Below are positions 26,597 through 35,280 of a stretch of DNA of 47,059 nt, piece after piece. Origin of the DNA: Rickettsiales bacterium. Its GTDB lineage: Bacteria > Pseudomonadota > Alphaproteobacteria > Rickettsiales > Deianiraeaceae. The notes beneath the pieces were generated by a model. That model was not told the DNA's origin. It did not search any database and saw only the letters and a program-made list of their open reading frames with translations. Position 1 is the first letter of the stretch. The number at the start of each line of letters is the position of its first letter. The stretch is from contig JAERRN010000017.1 in assembly GCA_016735445.1 (NCBI GenBank), positions 1 to 47,059 on the forward strand, read 5' to 3'. Position numbers and translations under genes: made by a program.

Positions 26597-27352
26597 TTAT
26601 TTTTTATTTTTGTAATTGATGGCAACAATGTATAATTCTTTAGAGTTTTTTCTAGATGCGGTTGGTTTAAATGGTTTTACCAGCTTAAAGTTTTTTCTTA
26701 GATCCGGTAATGCCAATCTTACACCATCTCCTTCAAGCACTTTATAAACCAAACTTCCATTTACCGATAGGTGTTTTTTAGCAAATTCTATTACTTGCTG
26801 GGATAACTCTTCTATTGCTAATTGGTCTGCTATACCACACCCTATTGTATTTGGCGCCATATCGCTTAATATTAAATTAATTTTGCCATTACTTAAATTT
26901 AATACTTTTTGTTGCACATTTTTGCTTGTAAAGTCCCCTTGTATTTGGTGTATATTTTTTTGACCTTTCTGAGGTTGAAAAATCATTTCTAATAAATCTA
27001 TACTAATTAATTTAGATTTTACGTTCTCAATCTTGTCCCATATAATTTGGCTCCAACTACCTGGCGCTGCTCCTATCTCAACAACATTCATAGGCTTAGA
27101 AAAAAGTTTATATTTATCGTTAATCTCGATTATTTTGTATGCCGCTCTTGATATAAAATTGTCTATTCTTGCTTGCTGAACAAAAGGGTCGTTTATATGC
27201 CTTTTAACCCATTTTTTAGATGATTCTTTTAATTTTTTATTTGCAACTTTGGTTATTTTAGCCTTGTGGCTAGACTGAATTTTATGCATATCTGTTTGAC
27301 CAGACTTATTTTTTTTTGATTTGGTTGATTTAATAATAAGGTGATATTGCAT
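26597..27352 (-). CDS. rlmE: 23S rRNA (uridine-2'-O)-methyltransferase
   Basis: RlmE (FtsJ/RrmJ) methylates U2552 of 23S rRNA with S-adenosylmethionine. The SAM motif is EIGAAPGSWSQ and the K-D-K-E catalytic tetrad is visible: Lys73 (SRAAYK), Asp164 (SDMAPN), Lys204 (VYKVLEG) and Glu239 (SKELYIVA). At 251 residues it is longer than the E. coli enzyme because of a very basic N-terminal extension of about 35 residues; Met22 is an alternative start that would remove part of it. It is convergent with truA and separated by 122 bases from tolA on the same strand. Confidence 0.93.
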   Translation of the reverse strand: MQYHLIIKSTKSKKNKSGQTDMHKIQSSHKAKITKVANKKLKESSKKWVKRHINDPFVQQARIDNFISRAAYKIIEINDKYKLFSKPMNVVEIGAAPGSWSQIIWDKIENVKSKLISIDLLEMIFQPQKGQKNIHQIQGDFTSKNVQQKVLNLSNGKINLILSDMAPNTIGCGIADQLAIEELSQQVIEFAKKHLSVNGSLVYKVLEGDGVRLALPDLRKNFKLVKPFKPTASRKNSKELYIVAINYKNKK

Positions 27353-27474
27353 TTGTAATTATAAGGTTATTTTGTTTGTTATTATATAGCTTTTGCGTAT
27401 ATTATGTTAATTATAATAATGTTATACTTTGCACAGAACAAGATTAAGTACGTTATATATAAATATGTAGCCAA

Positions 27475-28641
27475 TTAATAGTGGAACTTAAATTGTACGG
27501 TTCTCCACTCTTTGTATTCTATTTGTTGCATGTTTTTCAGTGGTGTGCATTGGGATAAGGCTTTTATTGCATCTTTAGCTATCATTTTTCTAACACGAGT
27601 TTCTGCTCTTCCGGTAGTTATCGTTTCTTCTACTTCTAGTGCCGTAACAAGGTTGCCAGTTTTATCAAATTCTGCAACTACAGACACTGTGCCACGGAAT
27701 TTATTATCACCGTATTGTTGGTAATTTTGCCAGCATTTAACAATTTGTCGCAATATCTTATATTCGATAGACGAGACGCTATTTATATTATTTTTTACTG
27801 AGTAATCTGCAAACAAACTTGATAATGAATTTGCAAGATCTTTTTTATCTTTCCGTTCATCTTCGTTTATGTTTTCTGTCATGTTGTCAGATATTCTTGT
27901 GCCTTCTATGCTGCCAACGTCATCTTTTGCTTGATCTTGCTGTATATCTTTGTTGTCAGTTGCATTAGTTGCGTCAGTTTCTTCTTCATATTTTTGTTCC
28001 GCCATTACTATGTCAACATTGTCATCTTGTTGTTCCCGCAGTTCTGTTGCTTCTTCGTTTAGTAGTTCTTCCAATTGTTCTGCTTCTTCATATTTTTGTT
28101 CATTATCTTTTATATCTTCAGTTTCATCTACTATTTGTTTAATAATGTCATCTTTTACATCTTCAGTTTTATCTACTATTTGTTTAATAATGTTATCTTT
28201 TGTTATATTACTGTCTGTTTTGCTATTTTCTACAACGTTTCGCACAACCATTGGAATGATTATTGATGAACTAGGTTTGGTCTCATTAACATCTTTAAGG
28301 TGTTTTTTATCTACTATATGAAGCTCATTATGTTTGTTATTATCCAGTGCAATAGTTTTGTTTATTTGTTTAGTTTGCCCTGTTTCACTATTGCTTACCT
28401 TAGGGTTGTATTTTTGTAGTATGTCTTGATTTTTTATTTCTGCTAAAATTGCTTCATATTCCTCTACGGACATAGTTGTTGCCTTTATTAAGGTTGTGTT
28501 TATTTGTTCTTTATTATCTATTGCAATAACGCCTATTATACTTAAGTATATTATACCCGTGTGTAGCAAAATAGACAGCATCAACCCAGACACTTGATTG
28601 CCGTCTAGTGTTTTTACAGATATTTGATTAACTCCTGCCAT
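27475..28641 (-). CDS. tolA: TolA-like envelope protein (TonB/TolA C-terminal domain)
   Basis: A 388-residue protein with a short N-terminal cytoplasmic part, one membrane helix (about 18-42, VSGLMLSILLHTGIIYLSIIGVIA), a long acidic and repetitive middle (about 60-285, Glu/Asp/Lys-rich, presumably extended in the periplasm) and a C-terminal globular domain (about 290-388: KILRQIVKCWQNYQQYG, FRGTVSVVAEFDKTGNLV) with the TolA/TonB fold pattern. In the Tol-Pal system TolA links the inner-membrane TolQR motor to TolB/Pal and the outer membrane. It is the third gene of tolQRA, 17 bases after tolR. The central region contains a 48-base tandem duplication. The family middle is usually Lys/Ala-rich helix; here it is acidic. 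Confidence 0.85.
   Translation of the reverse strand: MAGVNQISVKTLDGNQVSGLMLSILLHTGIIYLSIIGVIAIDNKEQINTTLIKATTMSVEEYEAILAEIKNQDILQKYNPKVSNSETGQTKQINKTIALDNNKHNELHIVDKKHLKDVNETKPSSSIIIPMVVRNVVENSKTDSNITKDNIIKQIVDKTEDVKDDIIKQIVDETEDIKDNEQKYEEAEQLEELLNEEATELREQQDDNVDIVMAEQKYEEETDATNATDNKDIQQDQAKDDVGSIEGTRISDNMTENINEDERKDKKDLANSLSSLFADYSVKNNINSVSSIEYKILRQIVKCWQNYQQYGDNKFRGTVSVVAEFDKTGNLVTALEVEETITTGRAETRVRKMIAKDAIKALSQCTPLKNMQQIEYKEWRTVQFKFHY
28105..28200. repeat. 48-base tandem duplication within tolA
   Basis: The segment encoding IIKQIVDKTEDVKD is followed at once by one encoding IIKQIVDETEDIKD, with nearly identical bases. The unit is 16 codons, so copy number can change without breaking the frame. 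QKYEE is also repeated further on in the protein. Confidence 0.85.
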
Positions 28642-28658
28642 ACGGGACGATATTAATA

Positions 28659-29105
28659 TTATTTACTATTATAAGGCTCTGTTACAAGTATTGTATTATT
28701 ATACCCTCCATTTTGTATTTCTTCTATTAACATAACAACATTACCGTAAGTGTTTTTCCTGTCTGACCTAATAAAAATAGGGACTGTATTCTTGTTACCG
28801 GTATGTTTTTTTATTTCTTGCAGAAGGTGGTTTGGCATTACTTTAATGTCATTTACAAATAAATGTCCATTATTTGAATACGTAACAGTTACAGGATTTA
28901 ACGCGGCAAGGCGAGATACGCTTTTCTCTTGATTGCTGTTTGGAATACTTACATCTATTCCGGACATTGCAGATGGTGCAACGGATATAAACACAATTAA
29001 TAATACAAGACATATGTCCATAAATGGCATCATATTTATATCGGGACCATTTTTATACTTTTTTGATCTTCCTCTTCTTTCTAAAATATTTAGCATTTCA
29101 AGCAA
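28659..29105 (-). CDS. tolR: TolR, Tol-Pal proton-channel subunit (ExbD family)
   Basis: 148 residues with a single N-terminal membrane helix MMPFMDICLVLLIVFISVAP, in which Asp30 is the conserved proton-path residue of the ExbD/TolR family. The preceding INMMPF is also conserved. A small periplasmic domain follows (VTVTYSNNGHLFVNDIKV, IFIRSDRKNTYGNVVMLIEEIQNGGY). It forms the inner-membrane motor with TolQ. It lies 28 bases after tolQ and 17 bases before tolA on the same strand. Confidence 0.93.
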   Translation of the reverse strand: MLEMLNILERRGRSKKYKNGPDINMMPFMDICLVLLIVFISVAPSAMSGIDVSIPNSNQEKSVSRLAALNPVTVTYSNNGHLFVNDIKVMPNHLLQEIKKHTGNKNTVPIFIRSDRKNTYGNVVMLIEEIQNGGYNNTILVTEPYNSK

Positions 29106-29133
29106 CTTTTAACAAAAGATATAATAAAGAATA

Positions 29134-29853
29134 TTAAAAATCTCCCTCTTCGGGATTTTTCTGTTCTATAGGGTAATAGTCTAGCTCTCTAGATAATACG
29201 ACAAACAAGTCCGTCCTAAAGGCGTTTATTTTTTGAATACACTTTGCTACTTTGCTACTAAGGATGCTATATATAAATACCCCACATATTGCAACAAATA
29301 TACCTATAGCTGTTGTAATAAGCGCTTCTGCAATACCTGGCGCTATTGTGTTTAGCGTTACAGTTAAAGAGCCTGCAATTGCTTTAAATGTATTCATGAT
29401 TCCCCAAACTGTTCCAAATAAACCAAAAAATGGGGCAAGAGATGTTATAGTTGAAACAGATTCTATTTCGTCTATTAGATCTGCTTCTATTTTGTCGATA
29501 GCTTGGCTTGTTACTGCTGCTATTCTGTTTCTTAATGCATCTTTAGCGGAATGATCTGATAAAACTTTATTTTGTTGAGATGTTATCCATTCTTCCATTG
29601 CGGACGTAAATATTTTACCCATATAGTGAGCTAGGCGGTTATGATTTTTTGTATAAAATTCCTCTAACATTATGCCTGACCAAAATTTTTTCTCAAAAGC
29701 TTTCATTTTGTTTGCCGCCTTTTTAAATTGCCTTATCTTTGCGAAAAAAATAGACCAAATAAATATTGACATTCCTGCTAAACTTAAAACTATAAGCTGT
29801 ATAATTATGTCGGTTTTTGAAATAATATTACCAATAGAAGAGATGATGCTCAT
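29134..29853 (-). CDS. tolQ: TolQ, Tol-Pal proton-channel subunit (MotA/ExbB family)
   Basis: 239 residues with three membrane helices (about 15-38, 138-165 and 172-195). The family signature between helices 2 and 3 is present: LAPFFGLFGTVWGIMNTF and LNTIAPGIAEALITTAIGIFVAI. It uses the proton gradient with TolR to energise TolA at the inner membrane. It is the first gene of the tolQRA operon, preceded by a near-consensus promoter. tolB and pal are not in this window. Confidence 0.95.
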   Translation of the reverse strand: MSIISSIGNIISKTDIIIQLIVLSLAGMSIFIWSIFFAKIRQFKKAANKMKAFEKKFWSGIMLEEFYTKNHNRLAHYMGKIFTSAMEEWITSQQNKVLSDHSAKDALRNRIAAVTSQAIDKIEADLIDEIESVSTITSLAPFFGLFGTVWGIMNTFKAIAGSLTVTLNTIAPGIAEALITTAIGIFVAICGVFIYSILSSKVAKCIQKINAFRTDLFVVLSRELDYYPIEQKNPEEGDF

Positions 29854-29907
29854 TGATATTATAATTAATAAATTAACAAATCACAATAGACATATTGCGT
29901 GCTTAAG

Positions 29908-29936
29908 TATTTAGCTTGTTAAACTTCCAATGTCAA
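29908..29936 (-). promoter_or_regulatory. Promoter of tolQRA
   Basis: On the minus strand a perfect TTGACA (29936-29931), a 17-base spacer and TAAATA (29913-29908, five of six close to consensus). The transcription start would lie about 48 bases before the tolQ ATG. Confidence 0.65.
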
Positions 29937-30304
29937 GAAGTTGTATTTAATCAAAGTGTATTATCTTCTCTTTTGCGTAACACGCAAGTAATTCTAGTCA
30001 CTCTTTTTAATTTTATAATTAGCATTATTGGTAAATATATTAGACTGTATTAACGTAATTACATAGCTAAAGTCTTTAATATTATCTACTGCTGTTTGTT
30101 AGACCTGCGTTAAGGGTGGTAAATATTATGACAAGTTCACGGCAAGAATTACTTTAGTTTTTTATTTTTACACCTATAAGATGTATAAAAGCTATAAAAT
30201 ATTTAACTATTTGTTAATAAATTTATTAAAATGTAGTTGTTTGGTGATATTTTTGATAAATTACTGACCGTATATTATATAAAACCGCTTATTTTGTAAT
30301 AAAT

Positions 30305-30324
30305 ACACCTTAATTGTAAGGTGT
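30305..30324. repeat. Perfect 8-base hairpin in the tolQ-dsbB gap
   Basis: ACACCTTA and TAAGGTGT are exact complements around the loop ATTG. There is no adjacent gene for it to terminate and no clean T-run. Confidence 0.4.
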
Positions 30325-30730
30325 TGTTATAGTAATTTTATTACGCAACTTAACCAAATTTTAACGGCGCTATCTTTTTAAAAGTAAATATTTTTTTGTT
30401 CGTCTTTCTTATTAAAACACATTTTGTGCCAGATAACCATTAAATGCCTTATAATTTGCATTTATAAATATTGCGTAAATTAGCAAACCATTAAGTAAAA
30501 AAATATTTACAAACTACAGCTGGCTTTGGTAATATTTTTTATTTTAATACTTTTTTATAATATTAGCTGATGTTTTTTAAAAAAATATTAAAGTTAACAA
30601 CCAAAAAAACAAAACAGATGCCTTTATGTAAAAAATAAATCTTACACAAAGGCGGTATCGCCAAGCGTTATTTATCTTTTTATTTTTGCTTATATTGGTT
30701 TATAATAAATATACAGGTTAACTATTTTAG

Positions 30731-30784
30731 TTGGTTAGCTGGTATGCGAGCCATAACTGCTTACGGTATAGCCGTGCTAACTGA
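30731..30784 (+). other. Candidate three-way-junction RNA fold
   Basis: TTGGTTAGC (30731-30739) can pair with GCTAACTGA (30776-30784) in nine pairs, including two G-T. Directly inside, TGGT/GCCA (30740-30743 with 30750-30753) and ACGG/CCGT (30763-30766 with 30772-30775) form two short arms stacked on the long stem without gaps, joined by a nine-base strand. It is the most GC-rich patch of the gap. I could not match it to a named riboswitch or ribozyme; the hammerhead core is absent. Confidence 0.3.
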
Positions 30785-30992
30785 TTATATTTGCTACATT
30801 GTTTTGCATATAGATGGTGTTTCTATTACAAGAAACGGCAATCATTGTTTTACTAGTTGGAAGGTTTAAAAAGATTATAACTAAGCATATGTAAAACTAT
30901 TACTTTTTTAATTTATTGTTGCCTTTGATTTTTTTTGTTTTATTATTAGATTAATCGTTAGCGTTGGCATTAATTTAATTAACATATTTCCC

Positions 30993-31529
30993 ATGTTGCT
31001 TGACAATATTAAAAAAGTATACCAAAAGCCACTTGTTTTTTTGGCTGTTGTTAATTTTACAACCATTATTGGTATTTTAGGTGCAAACCTTGCAACTTTT
31101 TTTGGATACGAGCCATGCATGTTATGCCATATACAGCGGTTTATTTCTTTCAGTATAGCAATTTTAAGCTCTTTAACTTTTGTTATGTACGGTATAACTG
31201 GTAACAAAAAACAAGTATCCTTTTTTGCAGTTTTTATTTGTTATAATGCAATTGTTTCTCATTTGTTTGCTTGGTACCAATTGCTTGTCGAAAAAGGCAC
31301 AATTCCGTTACCGTCAGTATGCCGGTATGGCAATTTAAACAGTATTGTAGGTATAAGTGTGCAAGATTTACTACAAAAAAAAGTTGCCGCTCCATGTAAT
31401 AAACCAGAATACATAATGGGCTTTTCTATTGCAGAAATAGCACTAATAGGGACTGGCTTGGTTTCTATATTAGCGGTTTTATTTTTATTTAACTATGGCA
31501 AAGATAGATTAAACAGAATTAAGAATTAA
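30993..31529 (+). CDS. dsbB: Disulfide bond formation protein DsbB
   Basis: An inner-membrane quinone-linked oxidase that keeps DsbA oxidised and so drives disulfide formation in the periplasm. The 178-residue protein has four membrane helices. Both functional cysteine pairs are present: Cys42 and Cys45 in PCMLCHIQR (family form C-x-x-C-x-x-QR), and Cys110 and Cys135 in SVCRYGN and APCNKPE. The ATG at 30993 follows A/T only. It stands alone. The window also codes for several exported cysteine-rich proteins that would need this pathway; that functional link is my inference. Confidence 0.9.
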   Translation: MLLDNIKKVYQKPLVFLAVVNFTTIIGILGANLATFFGYEPCMLCHIQRFISFSIAILSSLTFVMYGITGNKKQVSFFAVFICYNAIVSHLFAWYQLLVEKGTIPLPSVCRYGNLNSIVGISVQDLLQKKVAAPCNKPEYIMGFSIAEIALIGTGLVSILAVLFLFNYGKDRLNRIKN

Positions 31530-31914
31530 CGTTAAAATCAAATAAGCACTTTTGTAATATAAGTTTTTACATTGTATTGCGCTATTGTTGGTTGTTAATA
31601 ATGGTCTTTATTGTCCTTATACAAAACTGAGAAACTTCTTATTTATTCCTGTGCTAGGCCTTATATAGTTTTTGTGTTATTTATTTTTTAACAGATAATT
31701 AGCGTTTAGCAATTTTGGTACACTTGTGTAAATAAGTTACATTTGCAACAGCAATAAAGATGGTAAAAAATAAAGCATATACAGTATTTACAACTAAAAC
31801 TTAGTATACATTTAGCGATACTTTACTTGTGTTATAGCATTGTATAATTAACGTGGTGACTTTCTACAGCTTGTTATGCAACGTTGTATTACAGGATGTT
31901 TAGTTATAAGTTTG
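31530..31914. other. Intergenic region between convergent dsbB and MrpD-like genes
   Basis: 385 AT-rich bases. The only structure I see is a small CAACGTTG palindrome near 31880. No gene, clear terminator or repeat could be supported. Confidence 0.5.
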
Positions 31915-33381
31915 TTATACCGTTCCAGATAATATTATATCTGTTAAGTATGGCATAATAACAATTAAACAACACAGTATACCCATAACAATTAATATAC
32001 CAATTGGCAATTCTACTTGAAAATGTGTCGTTCTATGTTTTTTTGGTATAAAAAGAAAATTATATAGTATGTCAAAAACGTAATAAGCGCTAAGAAAACT
32101 CGCTATTATAACCATAGCGACAAGTGCGTATTCTCCGCTTTCTAATAATGTGCTAAAAATATTATATTTTGCATGAAAGCCAATTGTTGGCGGTAGGCCT
32201 AACACCGATAAACAACTTAACATAACAGCAAAAGACACTACGGGAGATTTGCGCCAGATAGAGCTTATGCTTTTAAGTTGGTAATTTCCATACACGGTAT
32301 ATGCTGCCCCAGTTGCAAAGAATAGTGTTATCTTGCCAACACTGTGTGCTACCAACTGTACAAGCCCTGCTTTTATACTGGTTTTTGTTAATATACTAAA
32401 CATTAACAAAGAATAACCTAACTGACTAATTGTTGAATACGCTAGCCTTTCTTTTAAATTAGACGTCATAATTGCTTTAGATATTGCAATAAAAATTGTT
32501 ATTAACGACACTATTGTGAATAAATTTATATTATTTATTTTGTACAGCTGAATTGATAGCAACTCTGAACCAAACACGCCTGTTATACTTTGTAAGATTA
32601 CAAATAGGCCACTTTTAACAACAATAACTGTATGTATTATTGCACTAACAGGCGCTGGCGCTATCATTGCTTTTAATAACCAGTTACCAAGCGGAAAAAT
32701 TGCAGTTTTTGCTATTCCAAATAGTATACAGAAAAACAATATATTAATACTTAGTTGCGACAAGTTCGCGCTATGTAAAATACCTAATGTTGAAAATGAC
32801 AACGTACCAACGGCACTATGTATTATTATTAAAGCTGGTACAACAAATATTGTTGATGAGCCTATTAAATATGATAAGTATTGTTTACCAACTAATCTAG
32901 ATTGTTTACTCATTGGATATATTACCAATGGGTAAGTTGTTACTGTGATTAACTCATAAAATATAAAACTTGTTACTAGGTTGTTAGATATTGCTATTGC
33001 GAAACATGCAAATATTGCAATATGTAAAAATGCCAGAATTTTTTTTGGAAAGGGTTCTTTTTGTGCGTTAAAATATGAAAGTGTATAGATAATTGATATT
33101 GGATACAATGTTGATACCAAACCAAGAAATACTAAACCATATTGATTAGTTAAAAAAGAGTATTTAACGCTATGAAGCACATACGGAATTGATACCTGAA
33201 TTCGCATTTTGCTTACCGTTAACACGTATATTGTGATTGTTGCGCATAACCATGTTAGAATTGACAAAACAATTGTGGCAATGTCGATGTACTTAGAATA
33301 TTTTTTATTACTGTATAAGCAAGATAGCATTGCCGATAGTAATGGAAAAATAAAAATTAATACGAAACCAAATATCAACAT
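31915..33381 (-). CDS. Proton-conducting antiporter subunit, MrpD/MnhD-like (NuoN/NuoM family)
   Basis: A 488-residue protein with about 14 membrane helices of the complex I/Mrp antiporter family. Visible family parts are FYELITVTTYPLV (the conserved Glu in helix 5), FGIAKTAIFPLGNWLLKAMIAPAPVSAIIHT (Lys helix and P-x-WL-x-AM-x-AP-x-PVSA motif), VVKSG, and LKERLAYSTISQLGY. Charged residues in the membrane thus look intact. MrpD rather than NuoN is preferred because the gene is alone, away from nuo genes, and because an MrpG-like gene is in the window; NuoN cannot be excluded without phylogeny. It is upstream of nothing on its strand and about 125 bases after pyrG. Confidence 0.75.
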   Translation of the reverse strand: MLIFGFVLIFIFPLLSAMLSCLYSNKKYSKYIDIATIVLSILTWLCATITIYVLTVSKMRIQVSIPYVLHSVKYSFLTNQYGLVFLGLVSTLYPISIIYTLSYFNAQKEPFPKKILAFLHIAIFACFAIAISNNLVTSFIFYELITVTTYPLVIYPMSKQSRLVGKQYLSYLIGSSTIFVVPALIIIHSAVGTLSFSTLGILHSANLSQLSINILFFCILFGIAKTAIFPLGNWLLKAMIAPAPVSAIIHTVIVVKSGLFVILQSITGVFGSELLSIQLYKINNINLFTIVSLITIFIAISKAIMTSNLKERLAYSTISQLGYSLLMFSILTKTSIKAGLVQLVAHSVGKITLFFATGAAYTVYGNYQLKSISSIWRKSPVVSFAVMLSCLSVLGLPPTIGFHAKYNIFSTLLESGEYALVAMVIIASFLSAYYVFDILYNFLFIPKKHRTTHFQVELPIGILIVMGILCCLIVIMPYLTDIILSGTV

Positions 33382-33506
33382 ATAAGTATAATAACTTAAT
33401 TTTTAAATAGATTAATACCGTTTACAATATACTAATTATATTGATAACTTACAAGATTAAAGGGGACAAAATAATATTGTTTATTGCCGTGATTTATTAA
33501 ATTTAC

Positions 33507-35171
33507 TTATAGCTTTGTTTTTGCACCTTCCTCTATTAGCTTAGTAAACAATGGATGTGGTTTAAAAGGGTTGCTTTTAAATTCTGGATGATACTGGACG
33601 CCTATAAAAAAAGGATGGCTTTGTGGGTATTTATTAGATCTTTGTAGTTCAAATATTTCTGGTAAATTTAATGTTGCAGATCTACCAGAGAAAACACCAC
33701 CTGTTTTCGCAAATTCTTCTTGTTTAGCTTCAATAATTTGGTATCTGTGTCTATGCCGTTCTGATATTGTATTGCTTTTGTAGATTTCTTTAGCGATGCT
33801 ATTATTTGCAATTGTTACCTTGCTTGCCCCTAAATGCATTTTTCCATCAAACTGACTTGTAGATTTTGTATTTATTAGGTCTTTATTTTCTTCGTCCTTC
33901 CATTTTTTTATTATTCCTACTATGCATGCTTCTGTATTTGCAACAGATGGGTTTATTTCGGTAGAGTTTGCATTTTTTACATTTAAAACATTTCTAAAAT
34001 ACTCTATAACTGCTAGTTGCATTCCAAAGCAAATTCCTAAAAATGGTATTTTATTTTCTCTTATATATTTAATGGCTTCTATTTTACCTTCTATTTGGGT
34101 TTTACCAAACCCAGCTGCGACAACAATTGCTTTAAAAGGTTTTAATTTGTTGGCAACGTTAGATTTATCAATGTTATCTGAAGACAGTATTGATAAATCT
34201 AATTTAAGGTTATTTGCAATACAAGCATGATTAATTGCTTCTACAAGTGATTTGTATTGGTCGGCATTTGTGTCGTATTTACCAATAATTGCAATTTTTA
34301 TTGTTTTATTTATATTTTGCATTTTTTTAACAAAATTTTCCCATTTTAATAAGTATTTTTTATCTACTTCACTGTTTATTCCTAATATCGATAAAACACG
34401 TGTATCTAGACCATTCTCGGCATATTTAGTAGGTGCTTGGTATACGCTGTCTAAGTCTGGTGCATTTATAACGTTACATTCTTCTACATTGCAAAACATA
34501 GATATTTTTTTACGGATTTGTTTATTTATTGGCATTTCCGTTCTGCACAATATTATATCTGGTTCAATTCCAAGCGACATTAATGTTTTAACAGAATGTT
34601 GTGTTGGTTTAGTTTTTAATTCTTGCGCAACACGTATATAAGGTAACAGTGTTACATGTATAAATACAATATTTTTTAGGTTAATTTTTCTAGAGAATTG
34701 GCGAACTCCTTCTAAAAACGCTACACCTTCAATATCTCCAATGGTTCCACCAATTTCACATATTGTAAAATCAAACTTACTTTTATCTCTGTCAATAAAT
34801 TCTTGTACAAGGTTTACAAAGTGTGGCACAACTTGCACTGTTTCCCCTAGGTATTTTCCTGATCGTTCATTTTCAAGTAAAGATTGGTACAGTTTACCGC
34901 TAGTTACATTGGAGTTTGCCGTTGTATGTTGTTCTAAAAATCTTTCATAGTGGCCAAGGTCAAGGTCGGCCTCTGCCCCGTCCTCTGTTACAAAAACCTC
35001 CCCATGTTGTGTTGGGCTCATTGTTCCGGGGTCTACATTAAGGTATGGATCTAGTTTTTTAATATTAACCTTATATCCTCTTGCCTTAAGTAAGGCACCT
35101 AAACTTGCAGCTGCTATTCCTTTTCCTAACGACGACACAACGCCACCTGTAACAAATATAAATTTTTGCAT
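33507..35171 (-). CDS. pyrG: CTP synthase
   Basis: Converts UTP to CTP using ATP and glutamine in the cytoplasm. The 554-residue length is close to the family's. The N-terminal synthetase domain has FVTGGVVSSLGKG, KLDPYLNVDPGTMSP and HGEVFVTEDGAEADLDLGHYERF. The C-terminal class I glutaminase domain has FLGICFGMQLAV with the nucleophile Cys near residue 380 and GVQYHPEFKS with the catalytic His near 526. The domain has an insertion after the nucleophile (NVLNVKNANSTEINPS...), as in many bacteria. It is divergent from the 35281 gene with only 109 bases between starts. Confidence 0.96.
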   Translation of the reverse strand: MQKFIFVTGGVVSSLGKGIAAASLGALLKARGYKVNIKKLDPYLNVDPGTMSPTQHGEVFVTEDGAEADLDLGHYERFLEQHTTANSNVTSGKLYQSLLENERSGKYLGETVQVVPHFVNLVQEFIDRDKSKFDFTICEIGGTIGDIEGVAFLEGVRQFSRKINLKNIVFIHVTLLPYIRVAQELKTKPTQHSVKTLMSLGIEPDIILCRTEMPINKQIRKKISMFCNVEECNVINAPDLDSVYQAPTKYAENGLDTRVLSILGINSEVDKKYLLKWENFVKKMQNINKTIKIAIIGKYDTNADQYKSLVEAINHACIANNLKLDLSILSSDNIDKSNVANKLKPFKAIVVAAGFGKTQIEGKIEAIKYIRENKIPFLGICFGMQLAVIEYFRNVLNVKNANSTEINPSVANTEACIVGIIKKWKDEENKDLINTKSTSQFDGKMHLGASKVTIANNSIAKEIYKSNTISERHRHRYQIIEAKQEEFAKTGGVFSGRSATLNLPEIFELQRSNKYPQSHPFFIGVQYHPEFKSNPFKPHPLFTKLIEEGAKTKL

Positions 35172-35280
35172 TAGATTAATATATAAAATATACTTGCTAT
35201 TTTATTAATATTGTACAACAAAAAAATCAATCTATTTTGTATAAATTGTTAATTATTTTATTGTAAAGCTTTATAAACGT

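Larger units (their letters stand above)
29854..30992. other. Long intergenic region between divergent tolQ and dsbB
   Basis: About 1.1 kb without a gene I can support. It contains the tolQRA promoter, a short stem TTGCGT AAC ACGCAA at 29973-29987, a perfect hairpin at 30305-30324, a GGCG/CGCC ministem near 30651, and a three-way-junction-like fold at 30731-30784. The sequence is otherwise low-complexity A/T. A decayed gene is possible, but I could not trace one. Confidence 0.5.

Noticed and set aside
30908-31207. 99-residue minus-strand ORF over the start of dsbB
   Set aside because: It is antisense to dsbB, whose two CxxC/Cys pairs and membrane helices are clear.
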